Source: an uncultured Clostridia bacterium
GTDB lineage: Bacteria; Bacillota; Clostridia; TANB77; CAG-508
Direction: 5' to 3'
NCBI GenBank assembly: GCA_948678575.1
Contig: CAPPGO010000002.1
Coordinates: 53,697-117,696, forward strand
DNA length: 64,000 bases
Under the pieces are notes generated by a model that did no database searches, was not told the origin of the DNA, and saw only the letters and a program-made list of their open reading frames with translations. Within the stretch, counting starts at the first letter, position 1. Each line of letters begins with the position of its first letter. Both the position numbers and the translations under genes were made by a program. Below, in pieces: positions 36,107 to 45,300 of the stretch.

Positions 36107-36347
36107 AATTATTGTAGTTATTAATTATTAAAGAAGACATAATTGAACTTGTAGAAATAAAAAGTCCAGTTCGAAAAACTATAATTGATATTTCATACAA
36201 ATCAAATGAAACAAAATGTTTCAAAAATATATACATAAGTAAAATGCCTAATAGACATATAGCAAAAGAAAATATTAAAGTTTTATGTAATAGATTTAAA
36301 ATTTTTTTGTCTTTAATAATGAATGAATTTTGTAAAGAATCTTTCAT
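36105..36347 (-). CDS. small membrane protein
   Basis: 80 residues with two membrane segments (about 24-46 and 53-75) and a basic N-terminus. AGGTTTCG-type RBS. Not recognised; could relate to spore-stage small membrane proteins. Confidence 0.6.
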   Translation of the reverse strand: MKDSLQNSFIIKDKKILNLLHKTLIFSFAICLLGILLMYIFLKHFVSFDLYEISIIVFRTGLFISTSSIMSSLIINNYNN

Positions 36348-36421
36348 AACGAAACCTCCGAATCACACCTATGATAATAGAATATCAAAATATTTGATAT
36401 AATTCAAAGGTAATATTAGGC

Positions 36422-36450
36422 AAAAAAATAATCTCACAACAAGTGAGATG
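36422..36450 (-). terminator. terminator of rpsT
   Basis: ATCTCAC/GTGAGAT stem followed on the minus strand by TATTTTTTT. Confidence 0.8.
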
Positions 36451-36457
36451 TATTTTT

Positions 36458-36721
36458 TTATTTGATTGTATTTAATTTTTTAGCTAAACTTGATTTTTTT
36501 CTTGAAGCAGTATTAGCTTTGATGACACCTTTTGTACAAGCTTGATCAACTTTTTTAACTGCTGTTTTAAATGCAACCTCAGCTTTTTCTTTATTTCCTT
36601 CTTCAACAGCTGCTTCGAATGTTTTGATAGCTGTTTTATATGCAGATTTAATCATATTATTTTGTAATGTTTTTTTATCGATAACACTTACTCTTTTTAT
36701 TGCTGATTTAATATTTGGCAT
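36458..36721 (-). CDS. rpsT: 30S ribosomal protein S20
   Basis: 87 residues, lysine- and alanine-rich helical protein starting MPNIKSAIKRV, ending ASRKKSSLAKKLNTIK. AAAGGGAGG RBS. Monocistronic with its own terminator. Confidence 0.96.
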   Translation of the reverse strand: MPNIKSAIKRVSVIDKKTLQNNMIKSAYKTAIKTFEAAVEEGNKEKAEVAFKTAVKKVDQACTKGVIKANTASRKKSSLAKKLNTIK

Positions 36722-36934
36722 GTTCTTTGCACCTCCCTTTAATATAAAAGTAAATTTACTTCAACCATTATACCATGTTATAATTGGAAAAATCAAGTAT
36801 TTTAATAAAAAAAGTTTAACATTTTGTTAAAATATAGAAAATTCACAGAAAATTCACAAAACTTGTATATAATGTGTATTGTATAAATAGAGTTTCTATG
36901 ATATATTTTAAGAAAAAATAGGAGGTACTGTTGT

Positions 36935-37381
36935 ATGATAGCAATAGCATGTGACCACGGAGGATATGAACTTAAAGAAGAAGTTAAAAAATATTTAGAT
37001 GAAAAGGAAATTAAATATAAAGATTTTGGGTGTAACTCAGATGAAAGAACAGATTATCCACTTTATGCAGAACCAGCAGTTAAAGCTGTTCAAAGTAAAG
37101 AATGTGATAAAGCAATTTTAATTTGTGGTACAGGCTTTGGTATGACAATGGTAGCAAATAAATTTAAAGGTATTAGATGTGCATCTTGTTGGAATGAAGA
37201 AGTAGCAAAATTGTTAAAAGCACATAATAATGCCAATGTAATTGCATTACCAGGAAGATTTATAAATGTTTCACAAGCAGTAGCAATTTTACGCGCTTGG
37301 CTTGGAACAGAATTTATGGGTGGCAGACATACAGATAGATTAGAAATGATAAAAGAAATTGAAGATAAAAATATGAAATAG
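36935..37381 (+). CDS. rpiB: ribose-5-phosphate isomerase B
   Basis: 148 residues: IAIACDHGGYELK start, CGTGFGM (catalytic Cys about 66) and NANVIALPGR. Interconverts ribose- and ribulose-5-phosphate. AGGAGG RBS. It uses CGC for Arg, showing that other CGN codons are ordinary. Confidence 0.95.
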   Translation: MIAIACDHGGYELKEEVKKYLDEKEIKYKDFGCNSDERTDYPLYAEPAVKAVQSKECDKAILICGTGFGMTMVANKFKGIRCASCWNEEVAKLLKAHNNANVIALPGRFINVSQAVAILRAWLGTEFMGGRHTDRLEMIKEIEDKNMK

Positions 37382-37396
37382 TGAGGTTTTAAGTCT

Positions 37397-38528
37397 ATGT
37401 GGGGAGATATAGCAATAGCATTTACAATTGCTTTTGTAACATCATTTATGGCTACACCATATACTATAAGATTTGCTAAAAAAGTAGGTGCAGTGGACTT
37501 ACCACAAGATCCTAGAAGAATTAACAAAATTACTATGCCTAGACTTCGGTGGACTAGCAGTAATATTAGGATTTTTTGTATCAGTAATTTATTTATTAAT
37601 AGTAATGACTATTGAGAAAAATATTGACATTTTTCAAGATAATTTGCATATAAAATTACAAGGTTTTATAGGTGGAGCAGTTATTATAGGAGTTACATGT
37701 TTTTATGATGATATAAAAGGAGCAAAAGCATTAGTTAAATTAGCAGCACAAATAATAGCTGGAATAGTTTTAGTAAATTGTGGAATACGAATAGATTATT
37801 TTGAAATGCCTTTTTTTGATATTCCAGCAAGTAATAAATTGTTTTATGATATATTTTCTATTTTATGGGTTGTAGGAATTACAAATGCTATGAATTTAAT
37901 AGATGGTTTGGATGGATTATCAACAGGTATATCTATAATATCTGGTTTATCATTACTAATAATATTTGCACTTAATGATTCACCACTTATTTCAATTATT
38001 TTAATAACTGCGTTATGTGGTTCATTAATAGGATTTTTACCATACAATTTTAATCCAGCAAAAACTTTTATAGGAGATACAGGTTCAAACTTTTTGGGAT
38101 ATTGTTTAGCAACTATTTCAATTTTAGGTGTAGCAAAAACATATACAGCAATTGTTATCGTTGCACCACTTATTGTATTGGCAATACCAATATTTGATAC
38201 AATTTCATCTATTATTAGAAGACTAATAAAAGGAAAGAATTTAAAAGCAGTAATAGAACCAGATGCAGGACATTTGCATCATAAAATGCTTCAAAAGGGA
38301 TTTACTCAAAGACAAGCTGTTTTGATAATGTATGGAATCAGTGCTGTCTTTGGAATGTTTGCAATTATTTTATTAGACAGTGGAATTTGGAAAGCATTAT
38401 CGTTTGCAATAATAATTGTTTTGATAATTGCTATGGGATATAAAGAGTTTTTTAAAATCAAATTATTGTCAGATGATGAGGAACATTTAGAAAATAATGA
38501 AGAACAAATAAAAGATGAAACAAGATAA
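37397..38528 (+). CDS. tagO: undecaprenyl-phosphate GlcNAc-1-phosphate transferase TagO/WecA, read through CGGT
   Basis: 376 residues when CGGT 37547-37550 is read as Gly51. Ten to eleven membrane helices; motifs PRRINKITMPRLGGLAVILGF, the catalytic DDIKGAK aspartates, NLIDGLDGLSTG and the cytoplasmic HLHHKML motif. Initiates teichoic acid or other wall polymers. Without recoding, translation stops after 72 residues, before the catalytic loops. GAGG RBS; 15 nt after rpiB. Confidence 0.93.
37547..37550 (+). other. CGGT four-base glycine codon in tagO
   Basis: Zero frame CTT CGG TGG ACT diverges from the family and stops at about 37615. CGGT as Gly gives MPRLGGLAVILGFF, the conserved GGLA motif. 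Confidence 0.92.
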
Positions 38529-38546
38529 AATAGACATATTTTGAAG

Positions 38547-38608
38547 TGCACCCCGTTTAGTATACCATAATAAAAAAGACATTATGGTATAATCTAAATG
38601 GAGGTGTA
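38547..38608. repeat. palindromic element resembling solo IS3-type ends, possibly tagO terminator
   Basis: A 25-28 nt imperfect inverted repeat with a short loop. Its outer end GAAGTGCACCCC matches the terminal repeats common in IS3-family elements and recurs at 39573. It may be a minimal non-autonomous element reused as a terminator. Confidence 0.5.
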
Positions 38609-38813
38609 TTTTTTATGGTTATTTTTATAATGTATTGAAATTTAAGATTATGTAATATTTATAAATAGATTAATAAAAATAAGAGAGAAAAATAGAGAAA
38701 ATTTGTTAAAAATGGTAAAAAATGCAAATAATTAGAATACTATTGCATTTTTTATAGAAATATAGTATAATTTAAAAAGATAGTAAAAAAATGCAGAAAG
38801 GGGTAACAATATT

Positions 38814-38933
38814 ATGTCTATTAATGCAATAAAAAAAGTTAAAATAAACAAACTTTTATATAGTAATAATGATAGAAGTGATGTTGTGCCCGCCAATACC
38901 ACTTTATATAGTTATGTGCAAATTTATATTTAG
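38814..38933 (+). CDS. 39-residue leader peptide upstream of the acetyltransferase
   Basis: ATG follows AAAGGGG. The peptide starts MSINAIKKVKINKLLYSNND and ends NTTLYSYVQIYI. It stands about 100 nt before the acetyltransferase with a terminator hairpin between, the layout of ribosome-mediated attenuation. The region around CCCGCCAATACCAC has unusual GC content. Function is inferred from position. Confidence 0.55.
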   Translation: MSINAIKKVKINKLLYSNNDRSDVVPANTTLYSYVQIYI

Positions 38934-38962
38934 ATTAATTAGGAGTTAATATTTATTTTTAT

Positions 38963-39002
38963 GCGCCGAATTAATCTTGTATTGATTTAGCGCTATTTTT
39001 TT
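38963..39002 (+). terminator. attenuator-type terminator between leader peptide and acetyltransferase
   Basis: GCGC/GCGC outer stem with AATTAAT/ATTGATT inner stem and a run of seven T, ending about 37 nt before the acetyltransferase ATG. Confidence 0.75.
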
Positions 39003-39038
39003 GCACTGGAAAATTTTGGTGTTTTGAAAGGAGATAGA

Positions 39039-39566
39039 ATGCTAGAGTATAAAAGAATAAAAAAAGAAGACAAAGAAAAGTTAAAACAATTACATGATGA
39101 AGTATATGAAAGTTTACCAAGGAAAGATTTTTTTATACCATATTCAGATGAAGTACTTGATATGATGTTTGATAATGAAAAAATAATTGCTTATGGTGCT
39201 TATGATAAAGGTAGATTAGTTGGTGCAGCACAATTATATTTAAGTGAAATGTTTGTAGAAGAAGTTAGAGAACTATTAGAGCTACATGGTAATAATCTTG
39301 CAGATTTGGGTGGCTCAATAGTTTTGAGTGAATATAGACAAAATGGTATAATGACATCATTATCAACTATTTTAGTTCAAGAAGCTAAAAAAAGAAATAT
39401 TGAATATATTATTATAACAGCACATCCTGAAAATATTGCTTCTAATACTACATATGTGAGAATGGGGGCAGAAAAAGTTGTTACAACAACTTTTGGAGAA
39501 TATTGGAGAAATGTATATTTAATGGATTTAACTAAGAAAAAAGCGTATATTTTGGAAAAAAGCTAG
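39039..39566 (+). CDS. GNAT-family N-acetyltransferase
   Basis: 175 residues from ATG 39039 after AAAGGAGA. Acetyl-CoA-binding stretch around GGSIVLSEYRQNGIMTSL (about 88-105), AHPENIASNTTYVRMGAEKV near the end. Leader peptide and terminator upstream suggest antibiotic-inducible expression, by analogy with attenuated resistance genes. Substrate unknown. Confidence 0.8.
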   Translation: MLEYKRIKKEDKEKLKQLHDEVYESLPRKDFFIPYSDEVLDMMFDNEKIIAYGAYDKGRLVGAAQLYLSEMFVEEVRELLELHGNNLADLGGSIVLSEYRQNGIMTSLSTILVQEAKKRNIEYIIITAHPENIASNTTYVRMGAEKVVTTTFGEYWRNVYLMDLTKKKAYILEKS

Positions 39567-39636
39567 TGCTATGAAGTGCATCCCAAATGTTAGATTTTTG
39601 TTCAACATTTGGGGTGCACTTCACTATAACTAGCAT
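39562..39636. repeat. palindrome downstream of the acetyltransferase, related to 38547
   Basis: GAAGTGCATCCCAAATGTT pairs with AACATTTGGGGTGCACTTC, and outer GCTAGT with ACTAGC. Shares GAAGTGCA-CCC ends with the element at 38547. Together the two palindromes bracket the leader-acetyltransferase unit. Confidence 0.6.
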
Positions 39637-39816
39637 TTTGTACTATTATAGGCAAGTTTATTAATCTTCTTATAATATAAAGTAGCTTATTATTGTTCTT
39701 TTATTATATACAGTATTAGCATACTACGAAAGCACTGAAAAATAAGGAAAAATTAAGATTTCAAAATTTGACAAAATATTGTTAAAATGCTATAATTGAA
39801 ATACGAGGAAAATATT

Positions 39817-40860
39817 ATGTATTATAATTGGCAAGAAAATACTAGTACAGAAGAATTAAAAGTAGTATGTAATTTAATAAAAAATGGCGAGTTAGTTATA
39901 TTTCCAACGGAAACTGTATATGGAATAGGCGCTAATGCCTACAATGCAGAAGCAGTTGGAAAAATTTTTATGGCAAAAGGAAGACCATCAGATAATCCGT
40001 TGATAGTTCATGTAGCTAAAAAAGAAGATATTGATGATATTGCTACTGATATTACGGAAGTTGAAGCAAAACTTATTGATAGGTTTATGCCAGGCCCATT
40101 TACTATAATTTTAAAGAAAAAGAAGAATGTACTACCAGATATAGTAACAGCAGGTTTAGATACAGTAGCTGTAAGAATGCCAAATAATGTAATAGCACGA
40201 GCTATTATTGCATTTGCAGGTGTTCCAATAGCTGCTCCAAGTGCAAATATCTCTGGAAGGCCAAGTGGTACAAATATTGCAGACATAAAGAAAGAACTAG
40301 AAAGTAAAGTTTCTGTTGTAATAGATGGAGGAAATACACAATTTGGATTAGAATCTACTGTTGTAAAAGTTGAAGATGAAATTCCAGTTGTATTAAGACC
40401 TGGTGCTGTTACACCAGAACAAATAAAAGAATTAGTTGGTACTGTTAAGATAGACAAAAATGTTTTTGAAAAAGTCGGAGAAAATGAAGTTGTAGCTAGT
40501 CCTGGAATGAAACATAGACATTATGCTCCACAAACTAAATGCCAACTAATATATTCAGATGATGAAAAAGATTTAATCTTTGAAATGAACAAAAGAGTAA
40601 AAAAATACAGAGGCGATGTTGTTGTAATAGGCTTTACAGAACATAAAGAAGAAATAGTTGTATCAAAACACAGATATTTAGATATAGGTAGCAAAAATAA
40701 TTTAGAAGAATATGCAAAGAATATTTATAGTATGCTTAGAAAAGCTGATGCAATACATCCTGAAATTATTTTGATAGAAGGAGTAAAAAAAGAAAATATA
40801 GGAATTGCTATTATGAATAGATTGCTTAGAACATGTGAATACGATTATATTGAAAAATGA
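39817..40860 (+). CDS. tsaC: L-threonylcarbamoyladenylate synthase TsaC/Sua5
   Basis: 347 residues from ATG 39817 (RBS GAGG; the in-frame TTG at 39796 precedes it). YrdC domain at 1-205 with FPTETVYGIGANA, KGRPSDNPL, APSANISGRPSGT and ESTVV, then a Sua5 domain. Makes the precursor of t6A; TsaE, the P-loop partner, is encoded at 17022. Confidence 0.95.
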   Translation: MYYNWQENTSTEELKVVCNLIKNGELVIFPTETVYGIGANAYNAEAVGKIFMAKGRPSDNPLIVHVAKKEDIDDIATDITEVEAKLIDRFMPGPFTIILKKKKNVLPDIVTAGLDTVAVRMPNNVIARAIIAFAGVPIAAPSANISGRPSGTNIADIKKELESKVSVVIDGGNTQFGLESTVVKVEDEIPVVLRPGAVTPEQIKELVGTVKIDKNVFEKVGENEVVASPGMKHRHYAPQTKCQLIYSDDEKDLIFEMNKRVKKYRGDVVVIGFTEHKEEIVVSKHRYLDIGSKNNLEEYAKNIYSMLRKADAIHPEIILIEGVKKENIGIAIMNRLLRTCEYDYIEK

Positions 40861-40899
40861 AAGAGAGGTATGTATCAATTTTATTTGATATAATATTTT

Positions 40900-42156
40900 A
40901 TGAAAAAAGAAATTAATTTTGGCATTGGATTCATTACAGGAAGACCAAATGTATGTAAGATAATTAACTCATATACAAAATTTTTAGTAGAGCAAGTTAA
41001 AGAGTTAGATGTAAAAGTAAATTTTACAATATTCGTTTTATTTGATTTAGGTTACCAATTTACAACAAGAACAGATTTCTATGGAATTTTACCAGAAGTA
41101 TATAAAGATGTAAACATCAAGTATATTACGCCAGAAGCTATTGATGAAGATAAGAAGAAATTAATGTCTAAATTTGATATGACACAAGAAGAAGTTGATT
41201 TGTTTTTAGGTAAGGGATATGGTAAAGCTAGAAATACAATTCTATATTATGCTTTAAAAAGAGATATAGACTATTTGTTGTTTTGGGATGATGATGAATA
41301 TCCATTAGCAAATGTAAAGAATGGCAAAGAATTAGAATGGATTAAACAGACAAATGTTTTAGAACACATTAAAAACATTGAAAATGCTGATATTACTTAT
41401 GGTTATAGGTGTGGTATGATGAATCCTGTACCATATATTGAATATAATGATGAAGTTACAGAAGAAGATTACAAAGCTTTTATTGATGGTTTAGAGAATG
41501 AAGTTATTTCATGGGATGTTATTCAAAAAAGAAGAAAAGAAGACAGAACAATAGCTTATGCTGATCCAGAAATAGTTTTTGGAAATAAAAAACCAGAAGT
41601 TGTAGAAGATGTTGGAGTGAAGAACTTTGTTTTAGGTTCTGGAATATGTTTAAATTTAAGACACTTAGATAAAATACCAGCATTCTATAATCCACCAAAA
41701 GCGAGAGGAGAAGATACATTTTTCTCATGCTCTTTAAAAGATAAAGGTGCAAAAGTTTTAAGAATACCAACATATCATTTCCATGATTGTTTCTTAAAAT
41801 ATACAGGTTTAATGAAAGAAAAATATCCTAAAATTCTTAGAAAAATTGCTTTGGACGATAGTGGAATTGAGCAAAGATTTTTAAAAACAACAATAGGTTG
41901 GACAAAATATAAACCATTATATCATTACATTATAGATAGGGAAGATTATAAGAAAATTATTAAAGAAGCCAAAAACAATTTAGAAAGAAGTGTTGATAAA
42001 ATTAATACAGCTTTTGAGACATGTGATTTTTCTTGTTTAATAAAAGAATTAGAAGAATATGATAAGAATGTAAAAAAACATTATGCAGAATATGTTAAAA
42101 CTACTGAAATTTGGGATAGATTGAAATTTAAAATTAAAGAAGCAGGAGATAAATAA
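40900..42156 (+). CDS. GT-A-fold glycosyltransferase-like protein
   Basis: 418 residues. The acidic metal motif LLFWDDDEYP (about 126-135) and GEDTFFSCSLKDKG (about 269-282) suggest a nucleotide-sugar transferase. No Shine-Dalgarno: TATAAT at 40889-40894 ends 5 nt before the ATG, so the mRNA is probably leaderless. Followed 1 nt later by another glycosyltransferase; the pair probably modifies a surface glycan or protein. Confidence 0.7.
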   Translation: MKKEINFGIGFITGRPNVCKIINSYTKFLVEQVKELDVKVNFTIFVLFDLGYQFTTRTDFYGILPEVYKDVNIKYITPEAIDEDKKKLMSKFDMTQEEVDLFLGKGYGKARNTILYYALKRDIDYLLFWDDDEYPLANVKNGKELEWIKQTNVLEHIKNIENADITYGYRCGMMNPVPYIEYNDEVTEEDYKAFIDGLENEVISWDVIQKRRKEDRTIAYADPEIVFGNKKPEVVEDVGVKNFVLGSGICLNLRHLDKIPAFYNPPKARGEDTFFSCSLKDKGAKVLRIPTYHFHDCFLKYTGLMKEKYPKILRKIALDDSGIEQRFLKTTIGWTKYKPLYHYIIDREDYKKIIKEAKNNLERSVDKINTAFETCDFSCLIKELEEYDKNVKKHYAEYVKTTEIWDRLKFKIKEAGDK

Positions 42157-42157
42157 T

Positions 42158-43063
42158 ATGGATAATAGAAAAGCATATATTACATCATTATCAACAGAAA
42201 ATTATTTGATAGGAGTTTTAGCTTTAAAAGAGTGTTTGAATAGAGTAAATGCAAAATATCCTTTATATGTAGTCGTAAATGATAGTATATCTGAAAATGC
42301 ACTTGCAAAATTACAAGAAAAAGATATTAACATTATAAAAAAAGAAAGAATTAAAATACCAGAAGAAGTAAAAAAAAGAAATGATGAGAAACTTTTAAGC
42401 CGTTGGTCTAATACTTTTGATAAGTTATTAGTTTTTGGATTAACAGAATTTGACAAAATAGTCTACTTAGACAGCGATATGTATATAAGAAAAAATATTG
42501 ATGAATTATTTGATAGACCAAATATGTCTGCGGCAATTGATAGAAAAAATTGCTGTATAGATTTTAATTGGAAAAAAATGACTTCTGGATTAATTGTTAT
42601 AGAACCAAAAGCAGGACTTGATAAAGAATTAGCACAAACAATGACAAAGGTACAAGAGAAATACAAGGAATTTGGAGATCAAGATGTTATACAATGGCAT
42701 TTTCCAGATTGGGAAAATCATGAAGAATTACATCTACCATTATTATATAACATGTTTGTTTTACATTTGGATTATTATGTAAAACATGAAAATAGTGAAC
42801 CTTGTGATTGTAGAGATTATGAAATGTATAATTTGGATGATATAGCAGTATTTCATTTTATTACGAGAAATAAACCATGGATTTATTCAAAAGAAAGTAT
42901 AGATGAATATGCTGATTTTCAAGATGAAATAAGAAAAATTGATTATGACATTTGCGAAGATGAAGAACAAAGAAAAATGTTTGAAGCAGCTTTCAAACTG
43001 GGAAGAGATGTTACAAAAAAAGTTACATTAGAGTATATGGAGATTCTAGAAAGTGTGAAATAG
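42158..43063 (+). CDS. glycosyltransferase family 8-like protein
   Basis: 301 residues, glycogenin-like GT8 fold: DXD in KIVYLDSDMYI (about 106), KKMTSGLIVIEP, FGDQDVIQW and HFITRNKPW. Overlap-like spacing with the previous glycosyltransferase shows one operon. Acceptor unknown. Confidence 0.85.
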   Translation: MDNRKAYITSLSTENYLIGVLALKECLNRVNAKYPLYVVVNDSISENALAKLQEKDINIIKKERIKIPEEVKKRNDEKLLSRWSNTFDKLLVFGLTEFDKIVYLDSDMYIRKNIDELFDRPNMSAAIDRKNCCIDFNWKKMTSGLIVIEPKAGLDKELAQTMTKVQEKYKEFGDQDVIQWHFPDWENHEELHLPLLYNMFVLHLDYYVKHENSEPCDCRDYEMYNLDDIAVFHFITRNKPWIYSKESIDEYADFQDEIRKIDYDICEDEEQRKMFEAAFKLGRDVTKKVTLEYMEILESVK

Positions 43064-43066
43064 ATA

Positions 43067-43095
43067 AAAATGGGCGATTTTGTCGCCCATTTTGC
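43067..43095 (+). terminator. intrinsic terminator
   Basis: 11-bp stem AAAATGGGCGA/TCGCCCATTTT directly after the glycosyltransferase gene. Confidence 0.85.
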
Positions 43096-43156
43096 TTGTG
43101 TTTTAGAAAAAAATACAATATAATATATGTAAAATTTTTAAAGTAAGAGGAATAAA

Positions 43157-43714
43157 ATGTATTTAATTATAGGTTTAGGAAACCCAGAGGCAGATTACGC
43201 AAATACTAGACATAATATGGGATTTAATGTTATAAATAAATTATCAGAAAAATATGATATAGAAGTAAAAAAAGATAAATTTAAAGCACTTTTTGGAAAT
43301 GGAATTATTGAAGGTGAAAAAATAATTTTAGTAAAGCCACAAACATTTATGAATTTAAGTGGAGAGGCTGTTCAAGAGTTTGTTAATTTTTATAAAGTTC
43401 CATTAGAAAATGTGTTAGTAATTTATGATGATGTAGATGTTGAACCTGGAAAAATTAGAATTAGAAAAAGTGGTTCAAGTGGAAGTCATAATGGTATGAA
43501 ATCTGTTATTTCTTGTTTAAGTAGCGAAAAATTTCCAAGAGTTCGTGTTGGAATAGGAAAACCACATGAACATATGGATATGATAGCTCATGTTATTGGT
43601 GGCATAGATGAAGAAGATAAAGAAAAGTTAGAAAAAGGTGTTGAGCTTGCCACAGAGGCAATAGTTGAAATACTAAAAAATAATATTGATAGTGCTATGA
43701 ATAAGTATAATTAA
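43157..43714 (+). CDS. pth: peptidyl-tRNA hydrolase
   Basis: 185 residues: GLGNPEADYANTRHNMGF (catalytic His about 19), KPQTFMNLSG, YDDVDVEPGKIRIR and SGSSGSHNGMKS. Recycles stalled peptidyl-tRNAs. Full length. Recoding-prone genomes depend on this enzyme, but it is universal. Confidence 0.96.
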   Translation: MYLIIGLGNPEADYANTRHNMGFNVINKLSEKYDIEVKKDKFKALFGNGIIEGEKIILVKPQTFMNLSGEAVQEFVNFYKVPLENVLVIYDDVDVEPGKIRIRKSGSSGSHNGMKSVISCLSSEKFPRVRVGIGKPHEHMDMIAHVIGGIDEEDKEKLEKGVELATEAIVEILKNNIDSAMNKYN

Positions 43715-43730
43715 AGTTATAGGAGCATGA

Positions 43731-44897
43731 ATGAAAGAACTAATAATTAATAATGTTGAAGATAGAAATTTAATATTTTTGATAGAAGATGGGAAAATAG
43801 TTGAGTATTATGAAGATAATAAAGAAACTAAAAACTTAGATGGAAATATATATATAGGAAAAGTTCAGAATATAGTTCCAGGTTTAGAGGCTGCTTTTAT
43901 AAATTTAGGAGAAGACAAAAATGCTTTTATTCATAAAAAAGATATTTTACCAAAGCAAGATGAAACTAAGGAAAAATTTAAGAATAAAGTTCCGATTACT
44001 CAATTAATAAAACCAGGAGATCCTTTATTAGTAGAAGTAAAAAAGGATAAAATGCAAACTAAGGGAGCAAGAGTATCAACACATATAGGACTTAGAGGAA
44101 GAATGATAGTGCTTTTACCTAATTCTCCTTATGTTACATTGTCTAGTAAAATTAAAGATGAAACAAAGAGAAAAGAATTAAAAGAATTAGTAGCTAATAA
44201 TTTACCAGAAGGCATGGGGGCAATTATTAGAACAACAGCAGAGAAAGCTGATAATGAAACAATTGTGGGAGATATAAATTATCAAATTTCAAAATGGAAA
44301 AAAATACAAAGTACAGAATTCGATAAATATCCTGTAAAAATTTATGATAGTGGCGGAATTTTTAAGAAGATTATTATAGATTTAATAGATTTTGATTTAG
44401 ATAGAATTATTGTAAATACAAAAGAAAATTTACAAAAAGTTGAAGATATAATATTAGAGATAGGTGGAAAAGTAAAAGTAGATTTTGAAGATACAGATTT
44501 ATCTAAAATGTATGATATAGAAAAAACTACTGCTAAAATAAATACAAATAAAATTTGGTTGAAATCTGGCGGATTTATTACAATAGATAGAACAGAAGCT
44601 TTAACTGCTATTGATGTTAATACTGGAAAATTTATAGGTGATACGAGTTTAGAAGAAACGATATATAAAGTAAATGAAGAAGCAGCAAAAGAAATAGCTA
44701 GACAACTTCGATTAAGAGATATTGGTGGAATAATTGTTATTGATTTTATAGATATGCATAAAAAAGAAAACATAGAAAACATTATAAAAGCTTTACAGAA
44801 TTTTTGTTTAGCCGATAGAAGTAGAGTTCAGATCGAAGAATTTACAAAACTAAATTTGCTTGAATTGACTAGAAAACAGATAAGTGGTAGAGACTAA
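43731..44897 (+). CDS. rng: ribonuclease G/E family protein, C-terminally short
   Basis: 388 residues: S1 domain near 35-115, the 5'-sensor and DNase-I-like domain with TAIDVNTGKF and GIIVIDFIDM catalytic Asp motifs. It ends at LLELTRKQISGRD, lacking the zinc-link and small domain usual at the C-terminus. That may be a lineage form or a true truncation; the terminator follows at once. Confidence 0.88.
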   Translation: MKELIINNVEDRNLIFLIEDGKIVEYYEDNKETKNLDGNIYIGKVQNIVPGLEAAFINLGEDKNAFIHKKDILPKQDETKEKFKNKVPITQLIKPGDPLLVEVKKDKMQTKGARVSTHIGLRGRMIVLLPNSPYVTLSSKIKDETKRKELKELVANNLPEGMGAIIRTTAEKADNETIVGDINYQISKWKKIQSTEFDKYPVKIYDSGGIFKKIIIDLIDFDLDRIIVNTKENLQKVEDIILEIGGKVKVDFEDTDLSKMYDIEKTTAKINTNKIWLKSGGFITIDRTEALTAIDVNTGKFIGDTSLEETIYKVNEEAAKEIARQLRLRDIGGIIVIDFIDMHKKENIENIIKALQNFCLADRSRVQIEEFTKLNLLELTRKQISGRD

Positions 44898-44936
44898 AAA
44901 ATGAAAAGGAAACTCTTATGAGTTCCTTTTTCATTT
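44898..44936 (+). terminator. intrinsic terminator
   Basis: Long stem AAATGAAAAGGA..CTC/GAG..TCCTTTTTCATTT overlapping the end of the RNase G gene. Confidence 0.75.
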
Positions 44937-45014
44937 ATAAATAAATAGTTGTAAATTAACTATAAATAATATATAATGTATAAAGAATTATACATACAGA
45001 AGGAGAAAATAAAA

Positions 45015-45254
45015 ATGGGAATTTTATCATATATTATTGCAATTGTAGTGCTTTTAGCAATATTAAAAATAATGGCATTACCATTTAAAATTATTATTAA
45101 ATTTATCGTTAATTCACTTGTAGCAGGTCTTTTATTAGTAGTACTTGCTTATTTTGGAATTGTGGTAATTTTAACACCATGGATAGTAATTTTAACAGGA
45201 CTTTTTGGAATACCAGGATTAGTAATAGCACTTATAATATCAATGTTTATTTAA
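45015..45254 (+). CDS. BofA-like small membrane protein
   Basis: 79 residues from ATG 45015 after GAAGGAG. Two or three hydrophobic segments; the pattern around LPFKIIIKFIVNSLVAGLLL and GIPGLVIALIISMF resembles the pro-sigmaK processing inhibitor BofA. Supports a sporulation-capable lineage together with spo0A. Confidence 0.65.
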   Translation: MGILSYIIAIVVLLAILKIMALPFKIIIKFIVNSLVAGLLLVVLAYFGIVVILTPWIVILTGLFGIPGLVIALIISMFI

Positions 45255-45300
45255 TTTGTTAAAATAGTTTACAGCTTTAAATCATATATATTTTTTTTCC

